The position numbers and the translations under genes were made by a program. Under the pieces are notes generated by a model. That model was not told where the DNA came from, did no database searches, and worked only from the letters and a program-made list of their open reading frames with translations. Positions 34,888 through 44,457 of a stretch of 64,000 nt of DNA are shown one piece after another. The DNA is from Nocardioides sp. (lineage in GTDB: Bacteria > Actinomycetota > Actinomycetes > Propionibacteriales > Nocardioidaceae), in contig PBYI01000009.1 of assembly GCA_002729525.1 (NCBI GenBank), positions 206,044 through 270,043 on the forward strand. The letters are read 5' to 3'. How positions within the stretch are numbered: position 1 is the first letter of the stretch; each line of letters begins with the position of its first letter.

Positions 34888-36612
34888 TCACTCCGGGCTG
34901 GTCACGAATTCCTTCGTCTTGGCGATCGCGAAGCCCCAGCCCTGCTCCAGGGTCGGCTTGGAGGGGATGGCGATCTCGTCGGGGTTGGTGACCACGTCGA
35001 GCAGCACCGGACCCTCGTGCGCCATCGCGCGGCGTACGGCGTCGTCGAGGTCGTGGCCGTTCTCGACCCGGATGCCGGTGATGCCGACCGACTCGGCCAG
35101 CTCGGCCAGGTCCGGGTTGTGCAGGACGGTGCCGAACTCCGCGAGCCCGACCTGCTCCATCTCGAGCTTGACCATGCCGAGACGGCCGTTGTCGAAGACG
35201 ACGAGCTTCACCGGCAGGTCGTGGGCGGCGATGGTGAGCAGGTCGCCGAGCAGCATGGTCAGGCCGCCGTCGCCGCAGAAGGCGACCACCTGGCGGCGCC
35301 GGTCGAGCGCCTGGGCCCCGATGGCCTGGGGCATCGCGTTGGCCATCGAGCCCAGGTTGAAGGAGCCGAGCAGCCGGCGGGTGCCCTCGAACCGGACGAA
35401 GCGCGAGAGCCAGGTGGTGGCCATGCCGGTGTCGGTGGTGAAGATGGCGTCCGGGGCCGCGTGCCGGTCCACGAGGCCGGCCAGCAGCTCGGGGCGGATC
35501 TTGCGCTCGGGGTTGTCGACCTTGCGGCGCAGGAAGCCGGCGGGCTTCTTCTCGTAGTCGGGGTCGACGAAGTGCTGCTGGAGCTTGTGCCACTCCTCGT
35601 AGGCGAGGCGGGCGTGCTCGAGGGGACCGCGCTCGGTGCGGGGCCGGGTCTGCGCAAGCAGGTGCCGGACGACCACGCCCGCGTCCCCGACCACCCCGAC
35701 GTCGATGGGGTGCCGACGCCCGAGGTGGCTGCCGTCGACGTCGACCTGCACCACCGTCTTCCCCGACGGGTAGAACTCCCGGTAGGGGAAGTCGGTGCCG
35801 AGCATGAGCAGGACGTCGCAGGTCTCGAACGCCAGGGTCGCCGCCGGGTTGCCGAGCAGCCCGGACTGACCGACCTCGAAGGGGTTGTCCCGCTCCAGGC
35901 CCTCCTTGGCCTTGAGCGTCAGCACCATCGGCGCCGCCAGACGGTCGGCCAGGGCCAGGACGTCCTCGCGCGACTCGCGCGCGCCCTGCCCGACCAGCAT
36001 CGTGACCTTCTCCCCGGACTCCACGGCGCGCAGCGCCTCCTGCAGCGCCGCGTCGCTGGGCGTAGACAGGGGCTGCTCGGTGACGAACGACGGCACCGCA
36101 ACCCCGTCGGGCACGTCGAGGCCACCGACGTCGCCCGGGATGGTCAGCACTGCGACGCCGCGCTGCTGCAGCGCGGCGTTCCCGGCCTGCTCGATGAGGT
36201 GGGGCAGCTGGGAGGGATCGGTGAGGGTGGCGCTGAAGACCGACACGTCGGCGAAGAGCACCTCGTTGTCGACCTCCTGGAAGAAGTCGGTGCCGATGTC
36301 GGGGCGGGGCACCTGGCCACAGATCGCGAGCACCGGGGCGTGCGACTTCTTGGCGTCGTAGAGGCCGTTGAGGAGGTGGATCGAGCCCGGCCCCACGGTG
36401 CCCATGCAGACGCCGAGCCTGCCTGTCAACTGCGCCTGGGCGCCGGCGGCGAAGGCACCGGCCTCCTCGTGCCTGACCCCGACCCACTCGAGGCGGTCCT
36501 CGCGGCGGATGGCGTCGGTGACCGGGTTGAGCGCGTCGCCGACCACCCCCCACACCTGTCGGACGCCGTGGTCGGCGAGGGCGGTGGTGAGCAGTTCGGC
36601 AACAGTGGTCAT
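34888..36612 (-). CDS. poxB: Pyruvate dehydrogenase (quinone) / pyruvate oxidase, PoxB-like
   Basis: A 574-residue ThDP-dependent flavoenzyme. The N-terminal ThDP domain has GVVGDALNPVTDAI and the catalytic Glu in VRHEEAGAFAAGA (about residue 50); the C-terminal ThDP site is GDGGLTMLLGDL with the motif ending VFDNGRLGM (about 420-455). Overall likeness to E. coli PoxB suggests oxidative decarboxylation of pyruvate to acetate at the membrane, passing electrons to quinone. The PoxB C-terminal lipid-binding helix is not obvious here. Acetolactate synthase or other ThDP enzymes are less likely. GGGGAG lies upstream of the ATG; lepA follows directly after the stop. Confidence 0.85.
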   Translation of the reverse strand: MTTVAELLTTALADHGVRQVWGVVGDALNPVTDAIRREDRLEWVGVRHEEAGAFAAGAQAQLTGRLGVCMGTVGPGSIHLLNGLYDAKKSHAPVLAICGQVPRPDIGTDFFQEVDNEVLFADVSVFSATLTDPSQLPHLIEQAGNAALQQRGVAVLTIPGDVGGLDVPDGVAVPSFVTEQPLSTPSDAALQEALRAVESGEKVTMLVGQGARESREDVLALADRLAAPMVLTLKAKEGLERDNPFEVGQSGLLGNPAATLAFETCDVLLMLGTDFPYREFYPSGKTVVQVDVDGSHLGRRHPIDVGVVGDAGVVVRHLLAQTRPRTERGPLEHARLAYEEWHKLQQHFVDPDYEKKPAGFLRRKVDNPERKIRPELLAGLVDRHAAPDAIFTTDTGMATTWLSRFVRFEGTRRLLGSFNLGSMANAMPQAIGAQALDRRRQVVAFCGDGGLTMLLGDLLTIAAHDLPVKLVVFDNGRLGMVKLEMEQVGLAEFGTVLHNPDLAELAESVGITGIRVENGHDLDDAVRRAMAHEGPVLLDVVTNPDEIAIPSKPTLEQGWGFAIAKTKEFVTSPE

Positions 36613-36690
36613 GACACCAATCTCTCCCCACGCCGCTCCTGCGCAGCAGGTCCCGTCGGGTGAGATGTCGACGACATCACGCCACCGGCC

Positions 36691-38292
36691 TCACTGGACG
36701 AACCGGTCCGCAGTGGCCCGCTGCCAGTCCGCGGCCCACGCCTCGGGCGGGTCCTGGAGCAGCTCACCGGGGGCCAGGTGGTCGAAGAGCTCGGCGTAGG
36801 TCGCGACGCGACCGTGGTCGATGTTGCGGCGTAGCATGTGCGGACGCAGGTCGGTGAACGACGTCAGCCCCATCGACGCCACCACCTGCATCGCCTGGTC
36901 CACGGTGCCGCGCTGGTATTCCACGACGCGCTGGGTCTTGCTCGGCACATGCAGCGCCCGCATCCGCTTCGGGTCCTGGGTGGCCACGCCCACGGGGCAG
37001 GTATTGGTGTGGCACTCCTGGGCCTGGATGCAGCCGACCGCCATCATCATCGCGCGCGCCGAGTTGGTGTAGTCGGCTCCCTGGATGATCCGCTTGACGA
37101 TGTCGACGCCGGTGGCCACCTTGCCGCTGGCCCCGACCTTGACCTGGTCGCGCAGCCCGACGCCGCGCAGCGCGTTGTCCACCGTCATCAGGCCCTCGGT
37201 CAGGGGCATGCCGACGTGGTCCTGGTACTCCGCCGGGGCCGCCCCGGTGCCGCCCTCGGCGCCGTCGACGATGATGAAGTCGGGAGCGATCCCCTCCTCG
37301 AGCATCGCCTTGCAGATCGCCAGCACGTCGGTGCGCGAGCCGACGCAGAGCTTGAAGCCGGTCGGCTTGCCGTGCGTGATCTCGCGCAGGTGACCGATGA
37401 AGTGCACGAGCTCGCGTGGCGTGGAGAAGACCTGGTGGTAGGGCGGCGAGATCACCGTCTGGCCCTGCGGCACGTCGCGGGTCTTGGCGATCTCGGGGGT
37501 GACCTTGGCTCCGGGCAGCACGCCTCCGAGGCCGGGCTTGGCCCCCTGGCTGAGCTTGAGGCTGATCAGCTTCACCTGGTCGTCGGAGGCCTTGTCGACG
37601 AACTCCTGCTCGTCGAAGCCACCCTCGGAGGTGCGGCAGCCGAAGTATCCCGACGCGATTTCCCAGACCAGGTCTCCGCCGTTGCGGTGGTAGGGGCTGA
37701 TCGCTCCCTCCCCGGTGTCGTGGGCGAAGCCGCCGGCGGCTGCGCCCCGGTTGAGCGCCTCGATCGCGTGGGCGCTGAGCGAGCCGAACGACATGGCTGA
37801 GACATTGAGTATGGCCATGTCGTAGGGCTGGGTGCAGTCCGGTCCGCCGATGCGCACCCGGGGCGGCTCGTCGAGCTTCTTCGCGGGCGCGGTGGAGTGC
37901 ACGAGGTACTCGTAACCGACCTCGTAGACGTCACGCTCGGTGCCGAACGGCGCCTCCTCCTTCTCGGCCTTGGCCTGCTGGTAGATCGACGTGCGGGTGT
38001 CCCGGTCGAAGGGGCGCCCGTCGAAGTTGCGCTCGATGAAGTACTGCTGGAGCTCGGGACGGATGCTCTCCATCAGGTACCGCATGTGCCCCAGCACCGG
38101 GTAGTTGCGCAGGATCGCGTGCCGGGTCTGCACGAGGTCGTAGACGCCGACGGCGAGCATGGCGACCACCACGACCAGCAGCACGATCCAGCCGGGGCCA
38201 CCGATCACGGCGGCGAGAGTGGCGAAGGCACCGAGGACGGCCAGCAGTCCGATCACGAAGAAGCGCAGCACGTCGGACAGGTCTACTCCCAT
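36691..38292 (-). CDS. FMN-binding glutamate synthase-family membrane protein
   Basis: A 533-residue protein with two N-terminal helices (about 9-30 and 33-52) and then the FMN/synthase domain of glutamate synthase (about 80-500). It lacks the glutaminase domain, so it cannot be a complete GOGAT. Seen: GEGAISPYHRNGGDLVWEI, QGAKPGLGG, DGAEGGTGAAP and the 3Fe-4S cysteine pattern C-x5-C-x4-C in CIQAQECHTNTCPVGVATQD. Such stand-alone proteins are widespread; their reaction is not known. The ATG at 38292 begins MGVDLSDVLRFF. It lies 78 bases upstream of poxB on the same strand. Confidence 0.8.
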   Translation of the reverse strand: MGVDLSDVLRFFVIGLLAVLGAFATLAAVIGGPGWIVLLVVVVAMLAVGVYDLVQTRHAILRNYPVLGHMRYLMESIRPELQQYFIERNFDGRPFDRDTRTSIYQQAKAEKEEAPFGTERDVYEVGYEYLVHSTAPAKKLDEPPRVRIGGPDCTQPYDMAILNVSAMSFGSLSAHAIEALNRGAAAGGFAHDTGEGAISPYHRNGGDLVWEIASGYFGCRTSEGGFDEQEFVDKASDDQVKLISLKLSQGAKPGLGGVLPGAKVTPEIAKTRDVPQGQTVISPPYHQVFSTPRELVHFIGHLREITHGKPTGFKLCVGSRTDVLAICKAMLEEGIAPDFIIVDGAEGGTGAAPAEYQDHVGMPLTEGLMTVDNALRGVGLRDQVKVGASGKVATGVDIVKRIIQGADYTNSARAMMMAVGCIQAQECHTNTCPVGVATQDPKRMRALHVPSKTQRVVEYQRGTVDQAMQVVASMGLTSFTDLRPHMLRRNIDHGRVATYAELFDHLAPGELLQDPPEAWAADWQRATADRFVQ

Positions 38293-38393
38293 CGCCAGCG
38301 GATCGCCGCCACCCCTGCGGGCGTACGCCGGGTCGCAGCGGGTCGCGTGTCGGTGCCGGGCAGGGCCCCGGGTCGTCCCGCAGGATGGTGCGC

Positions 38394-39353
38394 GTGCCCG
38401 TCCCGCCGACGACCGTCCCGCCCGCGCCGCAGGGCCGCACCGCCCGCCGGCTGTCGTGGGCCCACCTCCCGCCGTCGGTGCGCGCCGAGGTCGAGCGGCG
38501 TCTCGGCTCGGAGGTCGTGTCGGCACAGTCGCAGGACGCCGGGTTCACCCCCGGCCTGGCGTCGATCCTGACCTGCGCCGACGGGTCGTCGGTGTTCCTC
38601 AAGGCGGCCTCGCTGGTCGCCCAGCGTGCCTTCGCGGAGTCGTACCACGAGGAGGCACAGAAGCTCTCCTTCCTCCCCGACGGGGTGCCCGCGCCCCGGC
38701 TCCTGTGGACCTTCACCCGCGCCGACTGGGTGGTGCTCGGGCTCGAGCACGTCGTCGGACGGATGCCGCAGCGGCCGTGGGACGACGACGAGCTCGACCA
38801 GTGCCTGGAGCTGCTGACGCAGGTGGCCGACTCCCTGACCCCGGCTCCGCCGGGTCCGTGGTCGACCTTCGCGGAGGAGACCGCGGCCTGGCCGGCGTGC
38901 TGGGAGCACGTCGCGGCACACCACCGGCACCTGGTCGGCCCGTACGCCGAGGAGGCGGCCGCGCTGGCGCGGGCGGCGGCGGACGCGTCAGCCGGCGACA
39001 CCGTCGTGCACTGCGACGTCCGTGACGACAACCTGCTGCTCGCTGACGACGGCCGGGTGCTGCTGTGCGACTGGAACTGGCCGGTGGTGGGCGCCCGGTG
39101 GGTCGACGCGCTGCTCCTGCTGGTCATCGCCCGGGGCGACGGCGTCGACACCGAGCGGATCGTGGCCTCGCACCGGCTCTTCTCCGACGCCGACGCCGAC
39201 GCGGTCGACGCGGTGCTGGCGCTGGCCACCGGCTACTTCCTGCGCAGCTCCGACCATCCCGCGCCCACCTCGTCGCCGTTCGTGCGCGACCACCAGCTGT
39301 GGTGCGGCGAGGTCGCCTGGGACTGGCTGGCGACCCGGCGCGGCTGGCGCTGA
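38394..39353 (+). CDS. Aminoglycoside phosphotransferase-family protein
   Basis: A 319-residue kinase-fold protein (APH family). Seen: GSSVFLKAAS (ATP-binding Lys), the catalytic loop VVHCDVRDDNLLL (about residue 203) and the DFG-like LLCDWNWP. The substrate is unknown; many such proteins are small-molecule or sugar kinases with no role in resistance. Start is uncertain: GTG 38394 would be leaderless with CAGGAT seven bases upstream; ATG 38385 overlaps that box. It is divergent from the glutamate-synthase-like gene. Confidence 0.75.
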   Translation: MPVPPTTVPPAPQGRTARRLSWAHLPPSVRAEVERRLGSEVVSAQSQDAGFTPGLASILTCADGSSVFLKAASLVAQRAFAESYHEEAQKLSFLPDGVPAPRLLWTFTRADWVVLGLEHVVGRMPQRPWDDDELDQCLELLTQVADSLTPAPPGPWSTFAEETAAWPACWEHVAAHHRHLVGPYAEEAAALARAAADASAGDTVVHCDVRDDNLLLADDGRVLLCDWNWPVVGARWVDALLLLVIARGDGVDTERIVASHRLFSDADADAVDAVLALATGYFLRSSDHPAPTSSPFVRDHQLWCGEVAWDWLATRRGWR

Positions 39354-39407
39354 CCGGCACCGGGCGGCGTACGCTCGGCGGACGGCAGCGCGGTGGCCCC
39401 GCATGAT

Positions 39408-39437
39408 TTGGGCGGCCTCCGACGACGCTGCTAGATT
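39408..39437 (+). promoter_or_regulatory. Likely rpsT promoter with a long leader
   Basis: TTGGGC (39408-39413) and TAGATT (39432-39437) are spaced 18 bases apart. Transcription from about 39445 gives a leader near 140 bases, long for this window. The leader contains two small hairpins: CAGGC-AGC-GCCTG near 39451, and a CCAG...CTGG stem near 39512. The 231-base gap 39354-39584 contains no gene. Confidence 0.6.
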
Positions 39438-39584
39438 GATCCGTCGCGTGTCAGGCAGCGCCTGCGTGCCCGGGCGATTCGGTCCCGAGCCGGGTGAGCC
39501 GACCGCGACATCCAGTGGCCTCGTGCCGCTGGCCTGAGCCTGAGCAGCACGTCCGAGATTCCCGTACGACCCGAAGGTTGACCT

Positions 39585-39845
39585 GTGGCGAACATCAAGA
39601 GCCAGATCAAGCGCAACAAGCAGAACGAGAAGGCGCACGAGCGCAACAAGGCCGTGAAGACCGGCCTGCGCACCGCGGTCCGCAAGTTCCGCGAGGCCGC
39701 CGACGCCGGCGAGAAGGACAAGGCCGTCGAGCTGGGCCGCGCGGCCAACCGGATGCTCGACAAGGCCGCCTCGAAGGGCGTCATCCACAAGAACCAGGCG
39801 GCGAACCGCAAGTCGGCCATCGCCAAGCGCGCCGACTCTCTCTGA
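39585..39845 (+). CDS. rpsT: 30S ribosomal protein S20
   Basis: An 86-residue basic helical protein that binds 16S rRNA early in 30S assembly. The whole sequence fits the family: [21 protein letters not shown] at the start (positions given within that limit), the [10 protein letters not shown] segment, and [10 protein letters not shown] near the end. The GTG at 39585 has GAAGG upstream. It is convergent with holA, as in other actinobacteria, with two hairpins between. The long leader suggests feedback control by S20, known in enterobacteria but only inferred here. Confidence 0.96.
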   Translation: MANIKSQIKRNKQNEKAHERNKAVKTGLRTAVRKFREAADAGEKDKAVELGRAANRMLDKAASKGVIHKNQAANRKSAIAKRADSL

Positions 39846-39855
39846 TCCCGCCGCG

Positions 39856-39881
39856 GCGGCCGGTCCCTCCGGGACGGCCGC
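39856..39881 (+). terminator. rpsT terminator hairpin
   Basis: Arms GCGGCCGGTCCC and GGGACGGCCGC (one bulged base) with a three-base loop start 11 bases past the rpsT stop, followed by a T-containing stretch (TGCTTCT). Confidence 0.65.
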
Positions 39882-39901
39882 TGCTTCTCCGGACGGCTCA
39901 C

Positions 39902-39931
39902 GGGCGTCGCTCCCTCACGGGAGCGGCGCCC
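39902..39931. terminator. Second hairpin between convergent rpsT and holA
   Basis: A 13-base stem with one mismatch (GGGCGTCGCTCCC against GGGAGCGGCGCCC) and a four-base loop. It lies 52 bases from the holA stop and may serve both genes. Confidence 0.6.
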
Positions 39932-39982
39932 GTCGTCATGTCCTGACGACGACGGTGGCGGCCGTCCGCGGCCTGGTGCCAG

Positions 39983-40954
39983 TCAGCGGTCGTGCAGGCC
40001 GGTGACGGTGATGACCATCCGCTCCAGGGCGTAGCTCGGGTCACCGGCGGCACCCTTCACGTCGGCGTCGGCCTGCGCGACGGCACGGATCGCGCCACCC
40101 AGTCCGACGTCGGACCAGTCGCGGGCCTGCCCGCGGATGGAGCGCAGCTTCCAGGGCGGGACGCCGACGTCGCGCGCCAGGTCGGCCTCGCGCATCCCGC
40201 GCGGGGCGCCCTTGTAGCGCGCCAGCCCTCGGGCGCTGCCGGCGAAGGCCGACGTCACCAGCACGGCGGCCGTGCCGGTGTCCAGTGCCCAGCGCAGCGC
40301 CTCCAGCGCCTCGGTGCGCCGACCGGTGAAGGCGAGGTCGGCGATCGCGAACGACTTCACCTCGGCGCGGCCGCCGAAGTAGCGGCCGACCATGTCGGCG
40401 TCGACGCGCTTGCCGACGAAGTCGAAGGCGAGCTGGTGGGCGGCCGCGGCGAGCGCCCGGAGGTCCTGACCGACGGCCTGCACCAGCGCCGCGGCGGCGT
40501 CCTGGGTGATCTGGCCGCCGTGCCGGCGGACCTCGGCGGACACAAAGCCGGGGTACTCCGACGGCTTCGGCTCACCGACCTTGATCTCGGAGACCGTGCC
40601 GAGCTTGCGGAGCTTGGTGAGGGTGCCCGAGCCCTTCTGTCCGCCGCCGTGCACGAGCACGAGCGCGACGTCCTCGGCCGGCGCCGCGGCGTAGCCGAGG
40701 AGGCCGCTGACGGACTCGTCGGGGAGGTTCTCCAGGCTGTTGACGACGACGCAGCGCACCGACGAGAACAGCGACGGCGCGGACATCTCCCCCAGCGTCG
40801 CGAGGGTCAGCCCGGATGCCTCGGTGTCGGAGTGCTCTGCCTCCGCGTCGTGGCGGCGGACGGTGGCCCGGACGTCGGTGACCGCGCGCTCGCGGAGGAA
40901 CTCCTCCTTTCCTGTGACCAGGATGACCCGACCCAGCCCCTCCGCGACGTCCAC
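39983..40954 (-). CDS. holA: DNA polymerase III delta subunit
   Basis: A 323-residue clamp-loader subunit (AAA+ fold without ATP hydrolysis motifs) that opens the sliding clamp. Seen: ILVTGKEEFLRERAV at the start, VVVNSLENLPDE (about residue 77), LVLVHGGGQKG near 105, and the C-terminal collar domain. The GTG start at 40954 gives VDVAEGLGRVILVTG. It follows comEC by 47 bases on the same strand; comEA-comEC-holA order is conserved in many bacteria. Confidence 0.9.
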   Translation of the reverse strand: MDVAEGLGRVILVTGKEEFLRERAVTDVRATVRRHDAEAEHSDTEASGLTLATLGEMSAPSLFSSVRCVVVNSLENLPDESVSGLLGYAAAPAEDVALVLVHGGGQKGSGTLTKLRKLGTVSEIKVGEPKPSEYPGFVSAEVRRHGGQITQDAAAALVQAVGQDLRALAAAAHQLAFDFVGKRVDADMVGRYFGGRAEVKSFAIADLAFTGRRTEALEALRWALDTGTAAVLVTSAFAGSARGLARYKGAPRGMREADLARDVGVPPWKLRSIRGQARDWSDVGLGGAIRAVAQADADVKGAAGDPSYALERMVITVTGLHDR

Positions 40955-41001
40955 GGCCCCAGCCTCCCACGGCGTGCCGACACCGCCGGCGCGACCCGCG
41001 G

Positions 41002-43398
41002 TCACCCGCCGCGCAGCAGGACCGTGCCGTCGAGGTCCGTGCGCCGCACCCGTGCGCCGCACGCCTCGAGCGCGTCCAGGGTGCTGGCGGCCGGGTGGCC
41101 GTAGTCGTTGTCGACGCCGACCGGCACGAGGGCCACGGCGGCGCCGAGCGAGCACAGCCACCCGGTGTCCTGGTGCGCCGAGCCGTGGTGCGGCACCTTG
41201 AGCACGTCGACCCGCAGTCCGGGCAGCGCCCGCGCGAGACCCGCCTGGGCGGGTGGCTCGACGTCGCCGGTGAGCAGCACCCGCAGGCCGCCGACCTCGG
41301 CGAGCAGCACGAGGCTGGCGTCGTTGGCCGTGCTGCCGTCGCCCGGCCCATCCCGAGGGGTCCGGTCGAGCGGCCACAGCGGCGTCAGCGTGACCGCGCC
41401 GTACGTCGTCGCGCCGTCGGGTACGGCGCCCAGAGCCGGCCCCATCTCGGCCAGCTCCGCGGCGACGGCCGCGACCGTGTCGGGCGGGTCGCGCAACGGT
41501 GAGGTCCACACCTCGTCGACCTCGCGCCCGTCGAGGACACCCGTCACCCCACCGACATGGTCGGCGTGGAAGTGGGTGAGCACCAGCAGCGGCACCCGGT
41601 CGACACCGAGCCGGTCGAGGCAGTCGTCGACCGGACCGGGCTCGGGGCCGGTGTCGACCACGACACCGCTCGCGGGCCCGGTGCGCAGCACGAGGGCGTC
41701 GCCCTGACCGACGTCGCACAGGGCGACGTCCCACGCCTCCCCCGCCCCGCTGCCGGGCGGGAGCCGCAGATCGGGCAGCCCCGGGAGCGCCAGACCCCCG
41801 GCCGGTGCGGTCCGGAGCGCGGCCACGACCAGGAGCGTCGTCAGGGCGAGCAGCAGCAGCCTGCGTGCCGTGGACCCCTCGCCGGCGCCGCCCCGCCGTG
41901 CCCGGAGCCGTCGTACGAGCGGGACGGCGGGGACCAGCACGAGGCAGAGCGCCGTGAGCACCACCAGGCCCGGCGCGTTGCTCGGCCAGTCGACCGCTGC
42001 CCCCGGCACGTCGGCGCCGCGTCTCGCCACGGTGACGATCCATCCGACGCACAGGCCGGCCGGCGTACCGAGGAGGTGTGACGTGGGCGCGTGGACCAGC
42101 GCGACCAGTCCCCCGGCCAGGCCGAGCACCGTGGCGGGGCCGACCACCGGGCCGACGAGCAGGTTGGCCGCGACGGCGACCAGGCTCACCTGGGAGGACA
42201 GGGCCGCGACGACCGGCGTGCAGGCGAGCTGGGCGGCCGCCGGCACCGCGATCGCCTCCGCGAGCCACCGGGGCACCCAACGGGTCATCGCATCGCGCCA
42301 GCCCGGCGCCAGGAGCACGATGCCGGCTGTCGCGAGGACCGAGAGCGCGAACCCGGCCGTGATCGCGAGGGCGGGCTGCACGAGCAGCAGCACGACGACG
42401 GCGACCCCGAGGCCACGCAGCGCCCGGCCCCGGCCGCCCGACCCGAGGGCGAGCAGCCCGACCGTGCCCATCGCCGCAGCTCGCAGCACGCTCGGCTCGG
42501 TGCGGGCGAGGAGCACGAACCCCACCACGCCGAGGGCCGTCAGCACGTGACGTGCCCGGCCCCGCACGCCGCACCAGGCGCCGACCTGGCCGAGGAACGC
42601 GACGAGCAGGGTGAGGTTGGTGCCCGAGACCGCGGTGAGGTGGGTCAGTCCGGTCGTCCGGAAGTCGTCGGCGAGCGCGGGGTCGAGGTCGGTGTCGTCG
42701 CCGTCCACGAGCGCCGGCACCAGGGCGCGCTGGTCGTCGGGGCGCCCGGAGACTGCCTCACGGACCCCGGCCCGGACGGCGGCTGCCCCGCGCCACCAGA
42801 CGTCCGGCCGGCCGTCGACGCGCGGCGGCCCGGCGTCGAGCAGCGCCGCGGTCTCGCGGTCGTCGGTCGGCGCCAGCCGTCCGACCGTGCTCACCGGGGC
42901 GCCGAGCGGCACGGCCGCCCACTCCTCCCCGCCCAGCACGAGCACGGGCCGGCGGAGGTCGTGCCGCAGGCCGCGACCCTCCACGACCCGCACCTGGACC
43001 CGCACGAACACCTGGACGGTGCCGAAGGTGCCCGTGAAGCGACGCGGGTCGCCGCCCGTCACCGCCTCGACCCGCACCGCCGCTCGCTCGGCCGCGAGGT
43101 CGGCGAGCGGTCCGTGGTCGACCGCGGACTGCCGCAGCACGGCCGAGGCGGCGACGCCCGAGGCGACCACGAGGGCCGCGAGCACGGTCGCCACGGCCGC
43201 GCGACGGCGTACGCGGTCGACCCGGCGGGTCGTGAACAGCAGCCCGGCGGCGCAGGTGATGAGGACCCCCACCACGGTGGCGATCGGCAGCACGAGCGCG
43301 CCCACCCCGGCCAGCCACGCGGTGCCTGCGACAGCGGGCATCCTCAGGTCCGGCGGCTCGGTGGGAGTCGCGGTCGACGGTTCGTCCAGCCTGGGCAC
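41002..43398 (-). CDS. comEC: ComEC/Rec2 competence channel protein
   Basis: A 798-residue membrane protein. Domain order: N-terminal helices and a DUF4131-like soluble segment (about 1-210), the ComEC competence domain with multiple helices (about 230-500, containing GLTHLTAVSGTNLTLL), then a C-terminal metallo-beta-lactamase domain (about 555-790) with LCDVGQGDA, the metal motif THFHADHVGG, LLTGDVE and VPHHGSAHQD. It would translocate single-stranded DNA across the membrane; the MBL domain may degrade the other strand. The MBL metal residues are intact. It starts six bases after the comEA stop. Confidence 0.92.
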   Translation of the reverse strand: MPRLDEPSTATPTEPPDLRMPAVAGTAWLAGVGALVLPIATVVGVLITCAAGLLFTTRRVDRVRRRAAVATVLAALVVASGVAASAVLRQSAVDHGPLADLAAERAAVRVEAVTGGDPRRFTGTFGTVQVFVRVQVRVVEGRGLRHDLRRPVLVLGGEEWAAVPLGAPVSTVGRLAPTDDRETAALLDAGPPRVDGRPDVWWRGAAAVRAGVREAVSGRPDDQRALVPALVDGDDTDLDPALADDFRTTGLTHLTAVSGTNLTLLVAFLGQVGAWCGVRGRARHVLTALGVVGFVLLARTEPSVLRAAAMGTVGLLALGSGGRGRALRGLGVAVVVLLLVQPALAITAGFALSVLATAGIVLLAPGWRDAMTRWVPRWLAEAIAVPAAAQLACTPVVAALSSQVSLVAVAANLLVGPVVGPATVLGLAGGLVALVHAPTSHLLGTPAGLCVGWIVTVARRGADVPGAAVDWPSNAPGLVVLTALCLVLVPAVPLVRRLRARRGGAGEGSTARRLLLLALTTLLVVAALRTAPAGGLALPGLPDLRLPPGSGAGEAWDVALCDVGQGDALVLRTGPASGVVVDTGPEPGPVDDCLDRLGVDRVPLLVLTHFHADHVGGVTGVLDGREVDEVWTSPLRDPPDTVAAVAAELAEMGPALGAVPDGATTYGAVTLTPLWPLDRTPRDGPGDGSTANDASLVLLAEVGGLRVLLTGDVEPPAQAGLARALPGLRVDVLKVPHHGSAHQDTGWLCSLGAAVALVPVGVDNDYGHPAASTLDALEACGARVRRTDLDGTVLLRGG

Positions 43399-43404
43399 CC
43401 GACG

Positions 43405-44457
43405 TCACACCGTCACCAGCGGCTCGAGGCGCGCGAGCGTCACGTCGCCGATGCCGTCGACCTCCAGCAGCTCGTGCACCGAGGTGAACGCACCGTTCTG
43501 CTCGCGCCAGGTGAGGATCGACGTGGCCGTGACCGGCCCGACGCCCGGCAGGGTCTCGAGCAGCGCCTGGTCGGCGAGGTTGAGGTCGACGAGCGCGGGC
43601 GGTGCTCCCGGGGCGGGAGCGGCGCCCGACGGCGTCGGCGCGGCGGCACCCGCCGGCTCCCCGACGAGCACCTGCTCGCCGTCGACCAGCACCCGGGCGA
43701 GGTTGAGGCTGCTCAGGTCCACACGGGGTCGCGCCCCACCGGCCTCCTCGATCGCGTCGACCACCCGGGAGCCGGCCGGCAGGTGCAGCACGCCCGGTCG
43801 GCGGACGCGCCCCGCCACGTCGACGACCACCTCGTCCGGCAGCTCACCCTCGGCGACCGTCGCCTCCGTGACCGACCCGCCCCCGGCCGGTGCGGCCCCC
43901 TCCTGCTCCGGGGTGGCCGCGCTCGGTTCCACCGAGACCGACGTGCCCGCTGCCACCGGCACCACCACCTCCGCCGTGCCGGCGTCGCCGCGCACCACCC
44001 ACCAGCTCGTGACCACCAGCGCGACCGCGACCAGGACCGCCAGCACCGCCACGTGCGAGGCACCCAGCGCGACCCGGCCCCGCATCGTGGGTGGCACCAG
44101 CTCGCCCCATCCGGGGAGGACCGGCCGCCGGGAGGCGTGCCGGCCGGGCTCGCGGAGGGTCGTCAGCCCGCTGCCGTCCGCGAGCCCGGGCGGCGCGGGC
44201 GCGGCGTTCGTCTCCCGGCCCCGGTCCTCCTCGAGACCCGACCCGGGACCGGTGTCGAGATCTGTGTCGAGACCTGTGTCGTGATCTGTGTCGGGGTCGG
44301 GAGCAGGCGCCGACGGCCGGGTGTGCCCGGCCCACCAGTCTCCCGACCTGGGGAGGGCCGCCTCCGGCGCGTCGTCGGCCAGCTGCGCGGACAGCTCGGC
44401 GAGCCGTCGCGCGACGGCCTCCTGGTGGGCGGTGCGGGCAGCCGGACGGGATCGCAT
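43405..44457 (-). CDS. comEA: ComEA-like DNA-binding competence protein
   Basis: A 350-residue protein: a long acidic cytoplasmic N-terminus (about 1-125), one helix (about 134-155, VAVLAVLVAVALVVTSWWVV), an SLBB domain (about 212-270, VVVDVAGRVRRPGVLHLPAGSRV) and a C-terminal pair of helix-hairpin-helix motifs (about 288-350, VDLNLADQALLETLPGVG and LLEVDGIGDVTL) that bind DNA outside the cell. The cytoplasmic part contains an Asp-Thr repeat (DTDHDTGLDTDLDTG), encoded by near-identical 12-base units around 44252-44300. ATG 44457 has TAGCGT six bases upstream (44464-44469), a leaderless promoter for comEA-comEC and perhaps holA. Confidence 0.88.
   Translation of the reverse strand: MRSRPAARTAHQEAVARRLAELSAQLADDAPEAALPRSGDWWAGHTRPSAPAPDPDTDHDTGLDTDLDTGPGSGLEEDRGRETNAAPAPPGLADGSGLTTLREPGRHASRRPVLPGWGELVPPTMRGRVALGASHVAVLAVLVAVALVVTSWWVVRGDAGTAEVVVPVAAGTSVSVEPSAATPEQEGAAPAGGGSVTEATVAEGELPDEVVVDVAGRVRRPGVLHLPAGSRVVDAIEEAGGARPRVDLSSLNLARVLVDGEQVLVGEPAGAAAPTPSGAAPAPGAPPALVDLNLADQALLETLPGVGPVTATSILTWREQNGAFTSVHELLEVDGIGDVTLARLEPLVTV

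Noticed and set aside
30730..36663. Open plus-strand frame of nearly 2000 codons
   Set aside because: It is antisense to MFS, phosphotransferase, lepA and poxB genes, all with recognisable motifs. Long antisense frames are expected at very high third-position GC.
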